Counted from the first letter of the stretch, positions 7,421 to 16,968 are shown. The stretch is 64,000 nucleotides of DNA from Amycolatopsis sp. GM8 (GCF_021653975.1 NZ_JAJKFK010000006.1:62001-126000), one strand, 5' to 3'. Notes: generated by a model not told the origin, from the sequence alone. A program made the numbers and translations.

Positions 7421-8589
7421 TGCGCGACCCCGAGCCCTATCGTCCACGGGCCGATCCCGCGGCGCTCGAGGACCTCCGTGCGCGGCTGCGCGCGACGCGC
7501 TGGCCGGACACACCCGAGGACGCCGGGTGGTCGCTGGGCGCGGACGTCGCGTACCTGCGCGAGCTCGTCAGTTACTGGGCGGACGGGTTCGACTGGCCGG
7601 CACAGGAAGCGGCGCTCGCCCGGCTTCCCCGGTTCCGCGTCCGGCTCGGCGGCCTCGGGGTTCACTTCGTCCACAAGCGGGCCGTCGCGCCGGCCGGGCC
7701 GGTCCTCCCGCTGGTCCTCAGTCATGGCTGGCCCGACTCGTTCTGGCGCTACCTGAAGGTCATCCCACTGCTCACCGATCCGGGTGCGCACGGCGCGGAC
7801 CCCGCCGACGCGTTCGACGTGGTCGTACCGGATCTGCCGGGCTTCGGGTACTCCGAACGCCCCACCGGGCCGCCCCTCGACGCCATCGCCGTCGCCGGTC
7901 TGTGGACCGAACTGATGGACGTGCTCGGCTATGCGCGGTTCGGCGCCGTCGGCGGGGACAAGGGCAGCCTGGTGAGCCGGTACCTCGCGCTCGATCACCC
8001 CGGCCGGGTCGTGGCCGTGCACCGCATGGACGCGGGCTTGCCGGTCTACACCGGTGACCCCGCCGACCTCACGCCCGAGGAACGCGCCTGGATCGAGGAA
8101 GCGACGGCCTGGGGCGGGGCCGAGGGCGCCTATGGCGCGATACACCGCACGAAACCCCACACAGTGGCATTCGGGCTCGCCGACTCGCCAGTGGGGCTCG
8201 CCGCGTGGATTGTCGAGAAGCTCAGGGCGTGGAGCGACTGTGGCGGCGATATCGAGCGGGTCTTCACGAAGGACGAGATCCTCACCAATGTCACGCTCTA
8301 CTGGCTCACGGGGACGATCGGCTCGTCGATGCGCATGTACCACGCGGACGCCGCGATCCCGCCGGAGCAGCATGCCCGCCGGATCGAGGTGCCATCCGGT
8401 TTTTCGCTCTTCCGTGGGGATATCGTGCGCCCGCCGCGGGCGTGGCTCGAGCGCACCACCAATGTCGTGCGGGTGACCGAGCCTCCGCGTGGCGGGCACT
8501 TCGCGCCGTTCGAGGAGCCCGAACTGTACGCGCAGGAGCTTCGCGAATTCTTCCGTCCCTATCGTGCGGCGGTCACCGAGTCGTCATGA
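7420..8589 (+). CDS. Epoxide hydrolase (microsomal EH-like, alpha/beta hydrolase)
   Basis: A 389-residue alpha/beta hydrolase with the N-terminal epoxide-hydrolase domain (YRPRADPAALEDLRARL). The oxyanion motif is HGWP (102-105), the nucleophile is D180 in GGDKGS (usually GGDWG), and the catalytic His is H360 in RGGHFAPFEEP. The start is the ATG at 7420, overlapping the LLM stop. It should convert an epoxide to a diol, which fits a monooxygenase-initiated route fed by the ferredoxin pair at the left edge (inference). The 3' end overlaps the convergent TetR gene by six bases. Confidence 0.9.
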   Translation: MRDPEPYRPRADPAALEDLRARLRATRWPDTPEDAGWSLGADVAYLRELVSYWADGFDWPAQEAALARLPRFRVRLGGLGVHFVHKRAVAPAGPVLPLVLSHGWPDSFWRYLKVIPLLTDPGAHGADPADAFDVVVPDLPGFGYSERPTGPPLDAIAVAGLWTELMDVLGYARFGAVGGDKGSLVSRYLALDHPGRVVAVHRMDAGLPVYTGDPADLTPEERAWIEEATAWGGAEGAYGAIHRTKPHTVAFGLADSPVGLAAWIVEKLRAWSDCGGDIERVFTKDEILTNVTLYWLTGTIGSSMRMYHADAAIPPEQHARRIEVPSGFSLFRGDIVRPPRAWLERTTNVVRVTEPPRGGHFAPFEEPELYAQELREFFRPYRAAVTESS

Positions 8590-9228
8590 CGATTTCGCGC
8601 GCTTGCGCGCGGGACGGATTCGCCGCGTTCCCACTTCCAGCGCCGCGTCGACCATCGCCCTGGCGGCCGCCTCCCACACCTGCTCGTCGTCGACGTGACC
8701 TGCCGCGCGACGCCGTGCCTCGGCCAGTGCTTTGTAGGACTCGCCGAGGTCATCGTCGTCGTTGCGTGCCGCGGCCATGTAGAGCACCGACCCGAATGTG
8801 AAGGACTCCATCATCTCGATGAGCGGGATGATCGACGGCGTCGGCACACCGTTCTCGCGCAGGACACGAACCGCTTCGTCGTAGAACTCCAGTGCGATGC
8901 GATGCGGGTGCTGCTTCAGGATGATGGTCACGAGAGCGGGGTGATCCAGGAGCGCCCGGCGGTAAAGCCGTGCTTGGCCGATGAACCATTCCCGCCAGTC
9001 GACATCGGTGGAGCCGAGTAAACGCGCGTCCTCGAGCGCGAGCCGCGCGGCGCCCAGCAGGATCTCATCCTTGTTCCGGAAGTGGTGGTACAGCGAAGCA
9101 CCGTTGACGTCGAGCTCACGGGCGAGACGGCGGATGCTCAGTTCCTCGATGCCTTCTTCGTCGATGATGCGAAGCGCGGCCTCGAGAGTGGTGTGCTTCG
9201 AGATGAGAGGCACTTTGGGGCGGCCCAC
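8584..9228 (-). CDS. TetR family regulator, candidate master of the catabolic regulon
   Basis: A 214-residue TetR-type repressor. The N-terminal helix-turn-helix (LSIRRLARELDVNGASLYHHF, about 35-55, typical landmarks S-I-R and L-Y-H-H-F) is followed by a ligand-binding domain with little sequence identity to named members. It is the only regulator inside the gene cluster, and its own upstream region contains operator site 5. That makes it the best candidate for binding the five AAYCRGTGTTYGRTT sites (inference). The ligand is probably a pathway CoA ester or the substrate. Confidence 0.9.
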   Translation of the reverse strand: MGRPKVPLISKHTTLEAALRIIDEEGIEELSIRRLARELDVNGASLYHHFRNKDEILLGAARLALEDARLLGSTDVDWREWFIGQARLYRRALLDHPALVTIILKQHPHRIALEFYDEAVRVLRENGVPTPSIIPLIEMMESFTFGSVLYMAAARNDDDDLGESYKALAEARRRAAGHVDDEQVWEAAARAMVDAALEVGTRRIRPARKRAKSS

Positions 9229-9377
9229 GGCGAGAGCTCCTTCGTCATTCGGTGAAGCCGGAATCGACCGGCCGAGCCATTGTGGAAGTCGATGATTCGC
9301 CAGCCTCCATGGGCTGAGTGTAGTTGACGATGGCGGTCCCGCGGGCCCAGGTGCCGCGCGACTCGCCCTAGAAATCC

Positions 9378-9392
9378 AATCGGTGTTCGGTT
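9378..9392. promoter_or_regulatory. Shared regulon operator, site 5
   Basis: AATCGGTGTTCGGTT matches the operator consensus perfectly. It is flanked by TAGAAATCC as at site 1. It lies between the TetR gene (start 9228, minus) and the transporter gene (start 9519, plus), so it could give autoregulation and control of the MFS-LLM-SDR-FadB operon. Confidence 0.65.
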
Positions 9393-9431
9393 ACAGTCGG
9401 CTCGGTACGGAGACGACTCAGAACATGGGAA

Positions 9432-9478
9432 GTGTCACCACGCTAAGTATCTGACCAGTTGCAAGGTGTCACGACGCT
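9432..9478. repeat. Imperfect direct repeat in the transporter leader
   Basis: GTGTCACCACGCT (9432-9444) recurs as GTGTCACGACGCT (9466-9478), one mismatch, 34 bases start to start. It lies 40-87 bases before the transporter ATG. It could be a second regulator site or an untranslated leader element; the sequence is unlike the 15-bp operator. Confidence 0.4.
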
Positions 9479-9518
9479 CTATCACCCGAAATCAACGAAG
9501 ATCTTCGAGGAACAAGAC

Positions 9519-10838
9519 ATGCCAACTGCTGAGCCGGTCGACTCTCGACTCGACGACGATGCCACCGAAAGCGCGCCGGAGTTCGCCGCGGCGCGCGGGA
9601 GCCGAATAGCGATCGCGGGCACTCTCGGTACGGTCATCGAATACTACGAGTTCAGCCTTTACGGGTTGCTCGCGGTTTTTCTGGGACCGGTGTTCTTCCC
9701 ATCCCACGACCCCGCCGTGTCCACCGTCGCGGCATTGGGCACGCTGGCCGTTTCCAACATCGCCAGGCCGGTCGGCGGGTTCGTGGTGGGCAGGTTCGCG
9801 GATCGCTACGGCCGCCGGACGACCTTACTGCTGACCGTACTCGTGATGGGGCTGGCGACCGGGGCGATCGGGCTGCTGCCCGGCTACGCGATCATCGGGG
9901 TCGCCGCGCCTGTCCTGCTGACGCTGTTGCGGTTCGTCCAAGGATTCGCCACCGCCGGCGAGCTGATGGGCGCCGCGGCGTACGCGGTCGAGTCCGCACC
10001 GTCGAAACGCCGCATATTCCTGAGTTCGTTCATCGGCGGCGGTGGCTATTGGGGCTATGTGCTGGCGGCTGTCATCGCGGGCGTTCTCGGCTTTGCGGTG
10101 ACCTCCGGCGAGATGACGTCGTGGGGCTGGCGAATCCCGTTCCTGCTCTGCCTTCCGCTCGCCCTTGTCTGCCTGTGGCTCCGGAAGGGTTTGGACGATT
10201 CACCCGAATTCGTCCGGGAGAAAGCGCGAGACCGGCTGAGCCGGCGCCCGATTCGCGATGTTTTCCTCCGGCATCCGAAATCGCTGCTCGCCGTGGTGGG
10301 CATCTCGATCGGCCAGTCCGCGCCAGGGTATCTGGGCCTCATCTACGTCACCGTGTTCCTGATCGGTGAACGCGGTTTTCCGAAGAACGAGGTGTACTGG
10401 GGCACGGCGATCGCGATCGGATTGGCCGCGTTGACGACACCGCTGTACGGACTGCTGTCCGAGCGCGTCGGTGGGCGCAGGATGCTGATCGGGGCGAACA
10501 TCGCGTTCCTGGTGCTGTCCTATCCGCTTTTCCTCGGGCTGGCCCACGCGAAGAGCATCGCCGTCGCGGTGATTTTCCACACCGTTTTCATGCAGATCTC
10601 GGCTGCTCAGGCGGCGCCGATCTGGGCACTGGTCACACATTTGTTCCCCACCCGCGTCCGGGCCAGTGGCATGGCGGTGGGCTACAACATCGGGGTGACC
10701 GTCGCGGGCGGGTTCGGCCCGTTCATCGCGGCGCAACTCGTGCTGTGGACCGGTTCCGCGCTGGCGCCGGCGTACTGGGTCATCGGCGGGACCGTCATCG
10801 GTCTCGCGTCCATTTTGGCCGTCCGTCGTTCGGTGTGA
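9519..10838 (+). CDS. MFS transporter, metabolite:H+ symporter (MHS) type
   Basis: A 439-residue membrane protein with about twelve hydrophobic helices. TVIEYYEFSLYGLLA at the start and GRFADRYGRRTTL in the loop between helices 2 and 3 are hallmarks of the MHS family (ProP, ShiA, KgtP relatives), which import organic acids and zwitterions with protons. The ATG at 9519 is preceded by CGAGGA; the frame is open further upstream without support. It heads a plus-strand operon with the LLM enzyme, SDR and FadB-like gene and is probably the uptake system for the pathway substrate. Confidence 0.85.
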   Translation: MPTAEPVDSRLDDDATESAPEFAAARGSRIAIAGTLGTVIEYYEFSLYGLLAVFLGPVFFPSHDPAVSTVAALGTLAVSNIARPVGGFVVGRFADRYGRRTTLLLTVLVMGLATGAIGLLPGYAIIGVAAPVLLTLLRFVQGFATAGELMGAAAYAVESAPSKRRIFLSSFIGGGGYWGYVLAAVIAGVLGFAVTSGEMTSWGWRIPFLLCLPLALVCLWLRKGLDDSPEFVREKARDRLSRRPIRDVFLRHPKSLLAVVGISIGQSAPGYLGLIYVTVFLIGERGFPKNEVYWGTAIAIGLAALTTPLYGLLSERVGGRRMLIGANIAFLVLSYPLFLGLAHAKSIAVAVIFHTVFMQISAAQAAPIWALVTHLFPTRVRASGMAVGYNIGVTVAGGFGPFIAAQLVLWTGSALAPAYWVIGGTVIGLASILAVRRSV

Positions 10839-10849
10839 GAGGACAATCC

Positions 10850-11692
10850 ATGGCGCGAACCCGCTTCGGGGTCCACACCGCGCTCGAGAATTGCACGGTG
10901 GCGGATCTGCGCACCACCTGGAAACACGCGGAGGACCTGGGGTTCGACTGGGTGAGTGTGTGGGACCACCTCCACCCGGCCGTTCGCCCGCTCGACGCGG
11001 GGTCGCTGGACTCCGTGGCGTGCCATGCCGCCCTCGCGCTGACGACGCATCGGGTTCGGGTGGGATCCCTGGTCTACTCGGTGGGGTTCCGCCACCCGGG
11101 CATCCTTGCCAGGGCCGCGGCGACCATCGACCAGTTGTCACAGGGGCGCCTGGAACTCGGACTGGGTGCGGGGTGGCACCGCGACGAGTACGAAGCGTAC
11201 GGGTTCCCCTTCGAGGCGCCGGCGGTCCGGCTCCGGCGGCTGCGTGAAGCCATCGAAGTGGTGCGGCTGTTGTGGGACAACGAGATCGTCGACTACGAAG
11301 GGCAGTTCTACCAGCTTCGCGGCGCCCGCTGCGGGGTATGGCCGGTGCAGGAGAAGCCACGGATCTGGGTCGGCGCCTCGGGTGAACGACTCGGGCTGGC
11401 GGTGGTCGCCGCGGTCAACGACGGCTGGAACTGCTCGTCCGTCACGCCGGAGGAGTTCGCCCGCAAGCGCGCGATCGTCATGGATGCGGCTGCCGATCCA
11501 GGGTCGATCGTCAGTGCGGTGAACCTGAGTTTCGATCCCGCCGACGGCAATTCGGCGGGCCAGATCACCGATGAGGTGGGCCGCTATGTCGATGCGGGAG
11601 CCGACATGATCGTCCTGCGGGTGGTCGCGCCGTTTCCCCTCGATGAGCTCGAACAGTTCGCGACGCACGTGATTCCGTGCTTCGCACGATGA
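10850..11692 (+). CDS. LLM-class F420-dependent oxidoreductase
   Basis: A 280-residue luciferase-like TIM-barrel protein beginning at ATG 10850, with GAGAGGA eight to fourteen bases upstream. Landmarks are [33 protein letters not shown], and the C-terminal [13 protein letters not shown]; these are standard in F420-dependent LLM enzymes. It differs clearly from the LLM protein at 6527-7420, so the pathway has two F420-type steps. It lies 11 bases after the transporter stop, in one operon. The substrate is unknown. Confidence 0.85.
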   Translation: MARTRFGVHTALENCTVADLRTTWKHAEDLGFDWVSVWDHLHPAVRPLDAGSLDSVACHAALALTTHRVRVGSLVYSVGFRHPGILARAAATIDQLSQGRLELGLGAGWHRDEYEAYGFPFEAPAVRLRRLREAIEVVRLLWDNEIVDYEGQFYQLRGARCGVWPVQEKPRIWVGASGERLGLAVVAAVNDGWNCSSVTPEEFARKRAIVMDAAADPGSIVSAVNLSFDPADGNSAGQITDEVGRYVDAGADMIVLRVVAPFPLDELEQFATHVIPCFAR

Positions 11693-11702
11693 AGGAGAAC
11701 CG

Positions 11703-12464
11703 ATGGACATAGCCGGAAAAGCCGCCCTCGTGACCGGGGGTGCGTCCGGGCTGGGCCTTGCCACGGCACGGAAGCTGGTCGCCGAGGGCGCCGGGGTTGT
11801 CATCGTCGACCTGCCCTCCTCGGACGGGAAGAAGATCGTGGCCGACCTCGGGTCCGCGGCCACCTTCGTCGCGGCCGATGTTGCCGACGAGGCACAGGTT
11901 CAGGAGGCAGTCACCACAGCGGCCGCCCTGGGGGACTTCGCCATCGCGGTCAATTGCGCCGGTATCGGGTACTCGTCACGCACCGTCGGCAAGAACGGCC
12001 CGCTTCCCCTCGACGCCTTCCGGAAAGTCGTCGAGGTCAACCTCATCGGCACGTTCAACGTGATCCGGCTGGCCGCGGCCGCCATGATTTCCCGGGCCGC
12101 CGAAGGGGAGGAACGTGGTGTCGTCGTCAACACGGCGTCGGTGGCCGCGTTCGACGGGCAGATCGGTCAGTCGGCGTACTCGGCCTCCAAAGGCGGAGTG
12201 GTCGGGCTGACCCTGCCCGTCGCGCGCGACCTGGCACAGCACCGGATCCGGGTGAACACGATCGCTCCCGGGCTGTTCCTGACCCCGCTTCTCCAGCAGC
12301 TTCCCGACGACGCACTGGCCTCGCTCGGGGCTCAGGTCCCGCACCCGCGGCGACTCGGCGACCCCGGCGAGTACGCCGCATTGGTGGCCCACATCGTCGC
12401 CAACCCCATGCTCAACGGCGAGGTGATCCGCCTCGACGGAGCGATCCGGATGGCGCCGCGCTGA
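11703..12464 (+). CDS. SDR, 3-hydroxyacyl-CoA dehydrogenase type II (HSD10)-like
   Basis: A 253-residue SDR with TGGASGLG (11-18), acidic D36 after the second strand (NAD preference), S146, Y159 and K163. The pattern of [14 protein letters not shown], the long insertion before the [21 protein letters not shown] region, and [16 protein letters not shown] match the HSD17B10 branch, which oxidises 3-hydroxyacyl-CoAs. Its stop overlaps the start of the FadB-like gene (ATGA). Since that protein lacks an NAD-binding domain, this SDR is the obvious supplier of the dehydrogenase step (inference). Confidence 0.9.
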   Translation: MDIAGKAALVTGGASGLGLATARKLVAEGAGVVIVDLPSSDGKKIVADLGSAATFVAADVADEAQVQEAVTTAAALGDFAIAVNCAGIGYSSRTVGKNGPLPLDAFRKVVEVNLIGTFNVIRLAAAAMISRAAEGEERGVVVNTASVAAFDGQIGQSAYSASKGGVVGLTLPVARDLAQHRIRVNTIAPGLFLTPLLQQLPDDALASLGAQVPHPRRLGDPGEYAALVAHIVANPMLNGEVIRLDGAIRMAPR

Positions 12465-14023
12465 TGACCGGGACCGTCAGGTGGGATCAGGGTGCCGACG
12501 GGATCGTGGTGCTCACGCTGGACGATCCGAACCAGTCGGCCAACACGATGAACGCCGACTTCCGCGATTCCTTCCGCCGGACCGTGGACCGGCTGGAGTC
12601 CGAAAAGGACTCGATCACCGGTGTGGTGCTGACGTCCGCGAAGAAGAGCTTCTTCGCCGGCGGCGACCTCAAGGCGCTGCGGCAGTTCGTGCCGGAGCAG
12701 GCGGAGGAGCTCGCCGGGACCGTCGACGAGATCAAGAAACACCTGCGGCGCCTGGAGACGCTGGGCCGGCCGGTCGTGGCCGCGATCGACGGCGCGGCAC
12801 TGGGCGGCGGGCTGGAGCTGACGCTCGCGACGCACCACCGGATCGCCACGAACCGGCCCGGCACGCTCGTGGGTTTCCCCGAGGTGACGCTGGGCATGCT
12901 TCCCGGCGGTGGCGGGATCGTGCGCACAGTGCGGATGGTGGGCGTCGAGACTGCGATGGAGAACTGGTTGGTCCGGGGCCAGCGGCACGCCCCGGCCAAG
13001 GCGCTCGAGCTCGGTCTGGTGGATGAGTTGGTGTCCACTGTGGACGAGCTGGTGCCGAGGGCCAAGGAGTGGATCAACGCCCATCCCGGCGCCGTGCAAC
13101 CGTGGGATGTCAACGGCTTTCGCATCCCCGGCGGAACGCCGGCAGGCCTGTCATGGGCGGCCACCCTGCGAAAGCAACTCAACGGCGCACCGATGCCCGC
13201 GCCGCGTGCGATCCTGGCCGCCGCGGTCGAGGGCGCCCAGGTCGGCTTTGACACGGCTTCGCGGATCGAGACACGGTACTTCGTGCACCTGGTGACCGGA
13301 CAGGTGGCGAAGAACATGATCAAGGCGTACTTCTTCGACGTCCAGCACATCAAGGCGGGTGGCTCGCGGCCGGGGGACGCGTTCGCCGGCGTGGTGAACG
13401 ACAGCCGTGGTTTCTTCACTTCGCGGCTGATTGCCCAATTCCTCGGCGAGGCAGTCGCCGCGGTCGGAGAAGGGGTGGAGCCGGCCTCGATCGAGCAGGC
13501 CGGTGCACAAGCCGGCTATTCCGCGCCACCTCTGCAGTTGATGGACGAGCTGACCCTGACAGCAGGCGGGATAGGGCACACGCACGCGTCGGAGGCGGTG
13601 CTCGCCCGGATGATCGACGACTTCGGCCGGCCGGGCCGCTTCGCCGGGGCCGGTTTCTACGACTACGAAAACGGTGAGCGGGTGCGGATCTGGCCAGGAT
13701 TGCGCACCGCGTTCAATTCCGGCAGCAGGCGGATCCCGTTCATCGACCTGCAGGAGCGAATGCTGTTCGCTGAAGCGCTGGAAGCGGTCAAGTGCTTCGA
13801 CGAAGGTGTGCTGACCTCGGTGCCGGAGGCCAACATCGGCTCGCTGTTCGGGATCGGTTTCCCGCCGTGGACGGGTGGCGTCATCCACTATGTCAACCAG
13901 TACCCGGGGGGACTGCCCGGTTTCGTGGCCCGCGCCAGGGAATTGGCGCAACGGTACGGCGACCATTTCCTGCCCCCCGAGTCCCTGGTCGGCAAGGCCA
14001 TGGCCGGCGAGATTCGCGAGTGA
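12464..14023 (+). CDS. FadB/FadJ-like protein lacking the NAD-binding domain
   Basis: A 519-residue protein; FadB-type multifunctional proteins are usually about 700-730. Residues 1-300 are an enoyl-CoA hydratase domain with both catalytic glutamates (E118 in GGGLELT, E140 in GFPEVTLGMLPG). Residue 303 (FFDVQHIKAGGSRP) is followed after only six residues by VVNDSRGFFTSRL (from 310), which in full-length FadB lies beyond the ~190-residue NAD-binding domain. The GxGxxG motif and the catalytic HFF motif are therefore absent, while the C-terminal HAD domains remain complete (LLPP end). The junction (about 13370-13391) is in frame, so this looks like a clean internal deletion. It is coupled by ATGA to an HSD10-like SDR. 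Hydratase activity is expected; dehydrogenase activity is not. Confidence 0.9.
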   Translation: MTGTVRWDQGADGIVVLTLDDPNQSANTMNADFRDSFRRTVDRLESEKDSITGVVLTSAKKSFFAGGDLKALRQFVPEQAEELAGTVDEIKKHLRRLETLGRPVVAAIDGAALGGGLELTLATHHRIATNRPGTLVGFPEVTLGMLPGGGGIVRTVRMVGVETAMENWLVRGQRHAPAKALELGLVDELVSTVDELVPRAKEWINAHPGAVQPWDVNGFRIPGGTPAGLSWAATLRKQLNGAPMPAPRAILAAAVEGAQVGFDTASRIETRYFVHLVTGQVAKNMIKAYFFDVQHIKAGGSRPGDAFAGVVNDSRGFFTSRLIAQFLGEAVAAVGEGVEPASIEQAGAQAGYSAPPLQLMDELTLTAGGIGHTHASEAVLARMIDDFGRPGRFAGAGFYDYENGERVRIWPGLRTAFNSGSRRIPFIDLQERMLFAEALEAVKCFDEGVLTSVPEANIGSLFGIGFPPWTGGVIHYVNQYPGGLPGFVARARELAQRYGDHFLPPESLVGKAMAGEIRE

Positions 14024-14036
14024 ACCTTTGCCGGCC

Positions 14037-15032
14037 CTACGTTTCGGCTGGTGTGAGGGGGAAGTGGCAGGCGACGTACTGGCCGGTGCTGGTGGCCGCC
14101 ATCTGGGGTTCCTCGGTGGCGCACAGGTCCTGCGCGCGGGGGCAGCGGGAGCGGAACCGGCAGCCCGAGGGTGGGTCGAGGGGGGACGGGATGTCCCCGG
14201 TGAGGGCGGGGCCGGCGAAATGTCCGTCGAGGTCGGGGCGTGGTACCGAGTCGAGCAGGGCACGGGTGTAGGGGTGCGCGGGGCTCGCGTAAACAGCCTC
14301 GGGCTCGCCGAACTCGCAGATCTTGCCCAGGTACATGACCATTACCCGGTCGCTGATCGTCCGCACGACGCCGAGGTCGTGGGCGATGAAGACGACGGTG
14401 AGGTCGAATTCGGCCTTGATGTCCTCGATGAGGTTGATGATCTGGGCCTGCACCGAGACGTCGAGGGCCGAGACGGCCTCGTCGCAGACGAGCAGTTCCG
14501 GGTTGACCGCGAGCGCCCGGGCGATGGCCACGCGCTGTGCCTGCCCGCCGGAGAGCTGGCGGGGCAGGCGGTCCGCGAAGCGGTCGTAGTCCAGGCCTAC
14601 GCTGTCCAGCACCGTCCTGGCCCGCTTGTCGCGTTCCCGCGCCGACACACCGGTGGCAGCCAGCCCCTCGACCACGAGCCGGCGGACCGGGCGCCGCGGA
14701 TTGAGTGAGCCCACCGGGTCCTGGAAGATCATCTGCAGGCGGCGGCGCAGCCGGGTCAGCTGCTTGTGGGGCACGCCGAGCAGATCGGTGCCCTCGAACC
14801 GGACCCGTCCGCCGCTCACCTGGCCGAGACGGAGAATCGCCCGTCCGGCAGTGGATTTGCCACAACCGGACTCGCCGACGATACCGAGGGTCTCGCCGCG
14901 GCGGATGTCGAAACTGATGCCCGACACGGCCTGCACCGTGCCGGTGGCCGTCTTGAAATCCACACGGAGTTCTTCGACGGACAGCAGCGCCTCGTCCTGC
15001 GGGCGCAGATGAGCCGTGCCGCTACCGGCCAA
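14037..15032 (-). CDS. Oligopeptide-type ABC transporter ATPase (OppF/DppF-like)
   Basis: A 331-residue ATPase: Walker A GESGCGKST (53-61), Q-loop FQDPVGSLNPR, signature LSGGQAQR, Walker B LLVCDEAVSALD and switch His in IAHDLG. The C-terminal GCRFRSRCP segment is the OppD/F oligopeptide-type extension. It starts at TTG 15032 with GGAGTGAG upstream and overlaps the 3' end of the other ATPase gene by 11 bases. It is the last gene of a five-gene importer operon read right to left, convergent with the FadB-like gene. Confidence 0.95.
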   Translation of the reverse strand: MAGSGTAHLRPQDEALLSVEELRVDFKTATGTVQAVSGISFDIRRGETLGIVGESGCGKSTAGRAILRLGQVSGGRVRFEGTDLLGVPHKQLTRLRRRLQMIFQDPVGSLNPRRPVRRLVVEGLAATGVSARERDKRARTVLDSVGLDYDRFADRLPRQLSGGQAQRVAIARALAVNPELLVCDEAVSALDVSVQAQIINLIEDIKAEFDLTVVFIAHDLGVVRTISDRVMVMYLGKICEFGEPEAVYASPAHPYTRALLDSVPRPDLDGHFAGPALTGDIPSPLDPPSGCRFRSRCPRAQDLCATEEPQMAATSTGQYVACHFPLTPAET

Positions 15033-16044
15033 CGGTACTCACTCCTCTCGGCGTGACCGGGGTGGTCTCGCGGGATGACGGATGACGGCAACTGTGGCCG
15101 TGCTCCGTGCCGGCCAGTGTGGTCCAGACCTGTTCGGGGGAGTCGCATTCGGCTGTGGCGTGGTCGCACCGGGCGGCGAACCGGCATCCCGGCGGTGGGT
15201 CGAACGCGCTGGGCAGCCCGCCCCTGATGACCTCGAGCCGGCTGTGCCGGCCCAGGGTGAGCGACGGCGTCGCGCCCAGCAGCGCCTCGGTGTAGCGATG
15301 CCGTGGTGCGCCGAAGACGGCCCCGGTCGGACCGGCTTCGACGACCCGCCCGGCGTACATCACGGCCACCCGGTCGGTGCGCCCCGAGACGACACCCAGG
15401 TCATGGCTGATGAGCATCAATGACATGCCGCGGGCGCGCCGCAGCTCATCGAGCAGATCGAGAATCTGGCGCTGGATGGTGACATCCAGCGCGGTCGTCG
15501 GCTCGTCGGCGATCAGCAGGTCCGGCTCACACGACAGCGCCACGGCGATCATCACGCGCTGCCGCATACCACCGGACATCTGGCCGGGATAGTTCGACAA
15601 CCGCCGCTCGGGGTCGGGCACACCGACCTCCTGCAATAGCCGCAGCGCCCGGCCGCGCGCCTCCGACCGGCTGATCCCGAGATGCCGGCGCATCCCCTCG
15701 GTGAGCTGACGCTCCACGCGCACGACCGGATTGAGCGACCTGCTCGGATCCTGGAACACGATGGCCAGCCGCCGCCCCCACAGCTCCTCCAGCCGCGCGC
15801 GGTCACCGCCCAGCAAATCCTGGCCGTCGAACGAAATGACCCCGGAACGAACGGCCTTCGGCGGGAGCAGGCCCATGATCGAGCGGACGAGAACGGACTT
15901 CCCCGAACCGGATTCGCCGACCACACTCAGCGCCTCGCCCGGGTACAGCTTCACCGACACGTCGTCCACCGCGCGCACCACCCCTGACGGGGTCGGGATG
16001 AACGTGTGCAAGTGGTCCACCTCGAGCAACGGACTTGACCTCAT
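15022..16044 (-). CDS. Oligopeptide-type ABC transporter ATPase (OppD/DppD-like)
   Basis: A 340-residue ATPase with GESGSGKSV Walker [13 protein letters not shown]-loop, MSGGMRQR signature, [14 protein letters not shown]alker B and SHDLG switch. The end carries the [11 protein letters not shown] motif of OppD-type subunits. I chose ATG 16044, with AGGAG nine bases upstream, over the frame opening eight codons earlier. It follows the DppC-like permease by 54 bases in the same operon. Confidence 0.95.
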   Translation of the reverse strand: MRSSPLLEVDHLHTFIPTPSGVVRAVDDVSVKLYPGEALSVVGESGSGKSVLVRSIMGLLPPKAVRSGVISFDGQDLLGGDRARLEELWGRRLAIVFQDPSRSLNPVVRVERQLTEGMRRHLGISRSEARGRALRLLQEVGVPDPERRLSNYPGQMSGGMRQRVMIAVALSCEPDLLIADEPTTALDVTIQRQILDLLDELRRARGMSLMLISHDLGVVSGRTDRVAVMYAGRVVEAGPTGAVFGAPRHRYTEALLGATPSLTLGRHSRLEVIRGGLPSAFDPPPGCRFAARCDHATAECDSPEQVWTTLAGTEHGHSCRHPSSRETTPVTPRGVSTVGR

Positions 16045-16098
16045 GGAATGCGGCTCCTGCCTCACCAATCGTGTCCTTTGTGGATGGTCTGAAAACGG

Positions 16099-16968
16099 CT
16101 AGTCGCGAGTTGCCCGGTCGAACCGGTGGCGGGCGTAGTCGCCACATTGGTTCAAGGCGAAGACGGTCAGGAAGATCGCCGCCGCCGGCACGAACACCAG
16201 GAACGGGTCGGTGCGGAGGTAGTCCTTGCCGTCCGCGATCATGCTGCCCCAGCTGGGCGTGGGCGAGGGAACACCCAGACCGAGAAAGCTCAGCGATCCT
16301 TCCGCCACGATCAACGCGGCGACGACCGTCGGGAAGTACGCCAGCACCGACGGGATGACGTTCGGCAGCACCTCCCGGAAGGCGATCCGGAACGGGCCCC
16401 AGCCCATATTGCGGGCGGCCAGCACGAATTCCCGCGACGCCCAGTTCAGGGTGTTGGCCCTGGCCAGCCGCGCGAAGGTGGGAATGACCAGCGTGGTCAA
16501 CCCGATCAACAGGGTGTAGAAACTGGGCCGCAGGATCGAGGAGATCGCCAGCAGCAGCACCAGCGGCGGGAACGCGAGCAGCGCGTCGGTCACGTACATG
16601 ATGATCGTGTCGGCGATGCCGCGGAAGTAACCCGCGATCAACCCGAGCACCATGCCGATGACCGTGGCGACGGTTCCGGCGATGACGCCGACGAGCAGCG
16701 ACACCCGAGCTCCATAGACCAGCCGGGACAGCACACTGCGCCCCTGCCCGTCCAGACCCAGCAACTGGTGGAAATCGCCCGACGGATCCGCCCGGGGGAG
16801 TCCCACCGGCACCCCGTAGTCGGCGAACGGCAGCACGCCCGCGAACACGGTCACGACGATGACCAGCAGGATCCACGCGGTGGACAACCACACCAGGACG
16901 TTGCGGCGCCTGCGCACCGGCGACACGACCGGTGCCGCCACCGAACCGGCCACACTCTCGGCGCTCAT
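16099..16968 (-). CDS. ABC transporter permease (DppC-like)
   Basis: A 289-residue inner-membrane permease with six predicted helices, an N-terminal helix followed by the periplasmic-side segment LLGLDGQGRSVLSRLVYGAR typical of OppC/DppC, and the EAA-loop region EFVLAARNMGWGPFRIAFREVLPN. The start ATG overlaps the stop of the DppB-like gene (ATGA), which fixes the start at 16968 although the frame is open far upstream. Confidence 0.95.
   Translation of the reverse strand: MSAESVAGSVAAPVVSPVRRRRNVLVWLSTAWILLVIVVTVFAGVLPFADYGVPVGLPRADPSGDFHQLLGLDGQGRSVLSRLVYGARVSLLVGVIAGTVATVIGMVLGLIAGYFRGIADTIIMYVTDALLAFPPLVLLLAISSILRPSFYTLLIGLTTLVIPTFARLARANTLNWASREFVLAARNMGWGPFRIAFREVLPNVIPSVLAYFPTVVAALIVAEGSLSFLGLGVPSPTPSWGSMIADGKDYLRTDPFLVFVPAAAIFLTVFALNQCGDYARHRFDRATRD

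Noticed and set aside
12464..14023. A sequencing frameshift as the cause of the short FadB-like gene
   Set aside because: The frame is continuous across the junction and both flanking domains are complete, so a frameshift cannot explain the missing domain.
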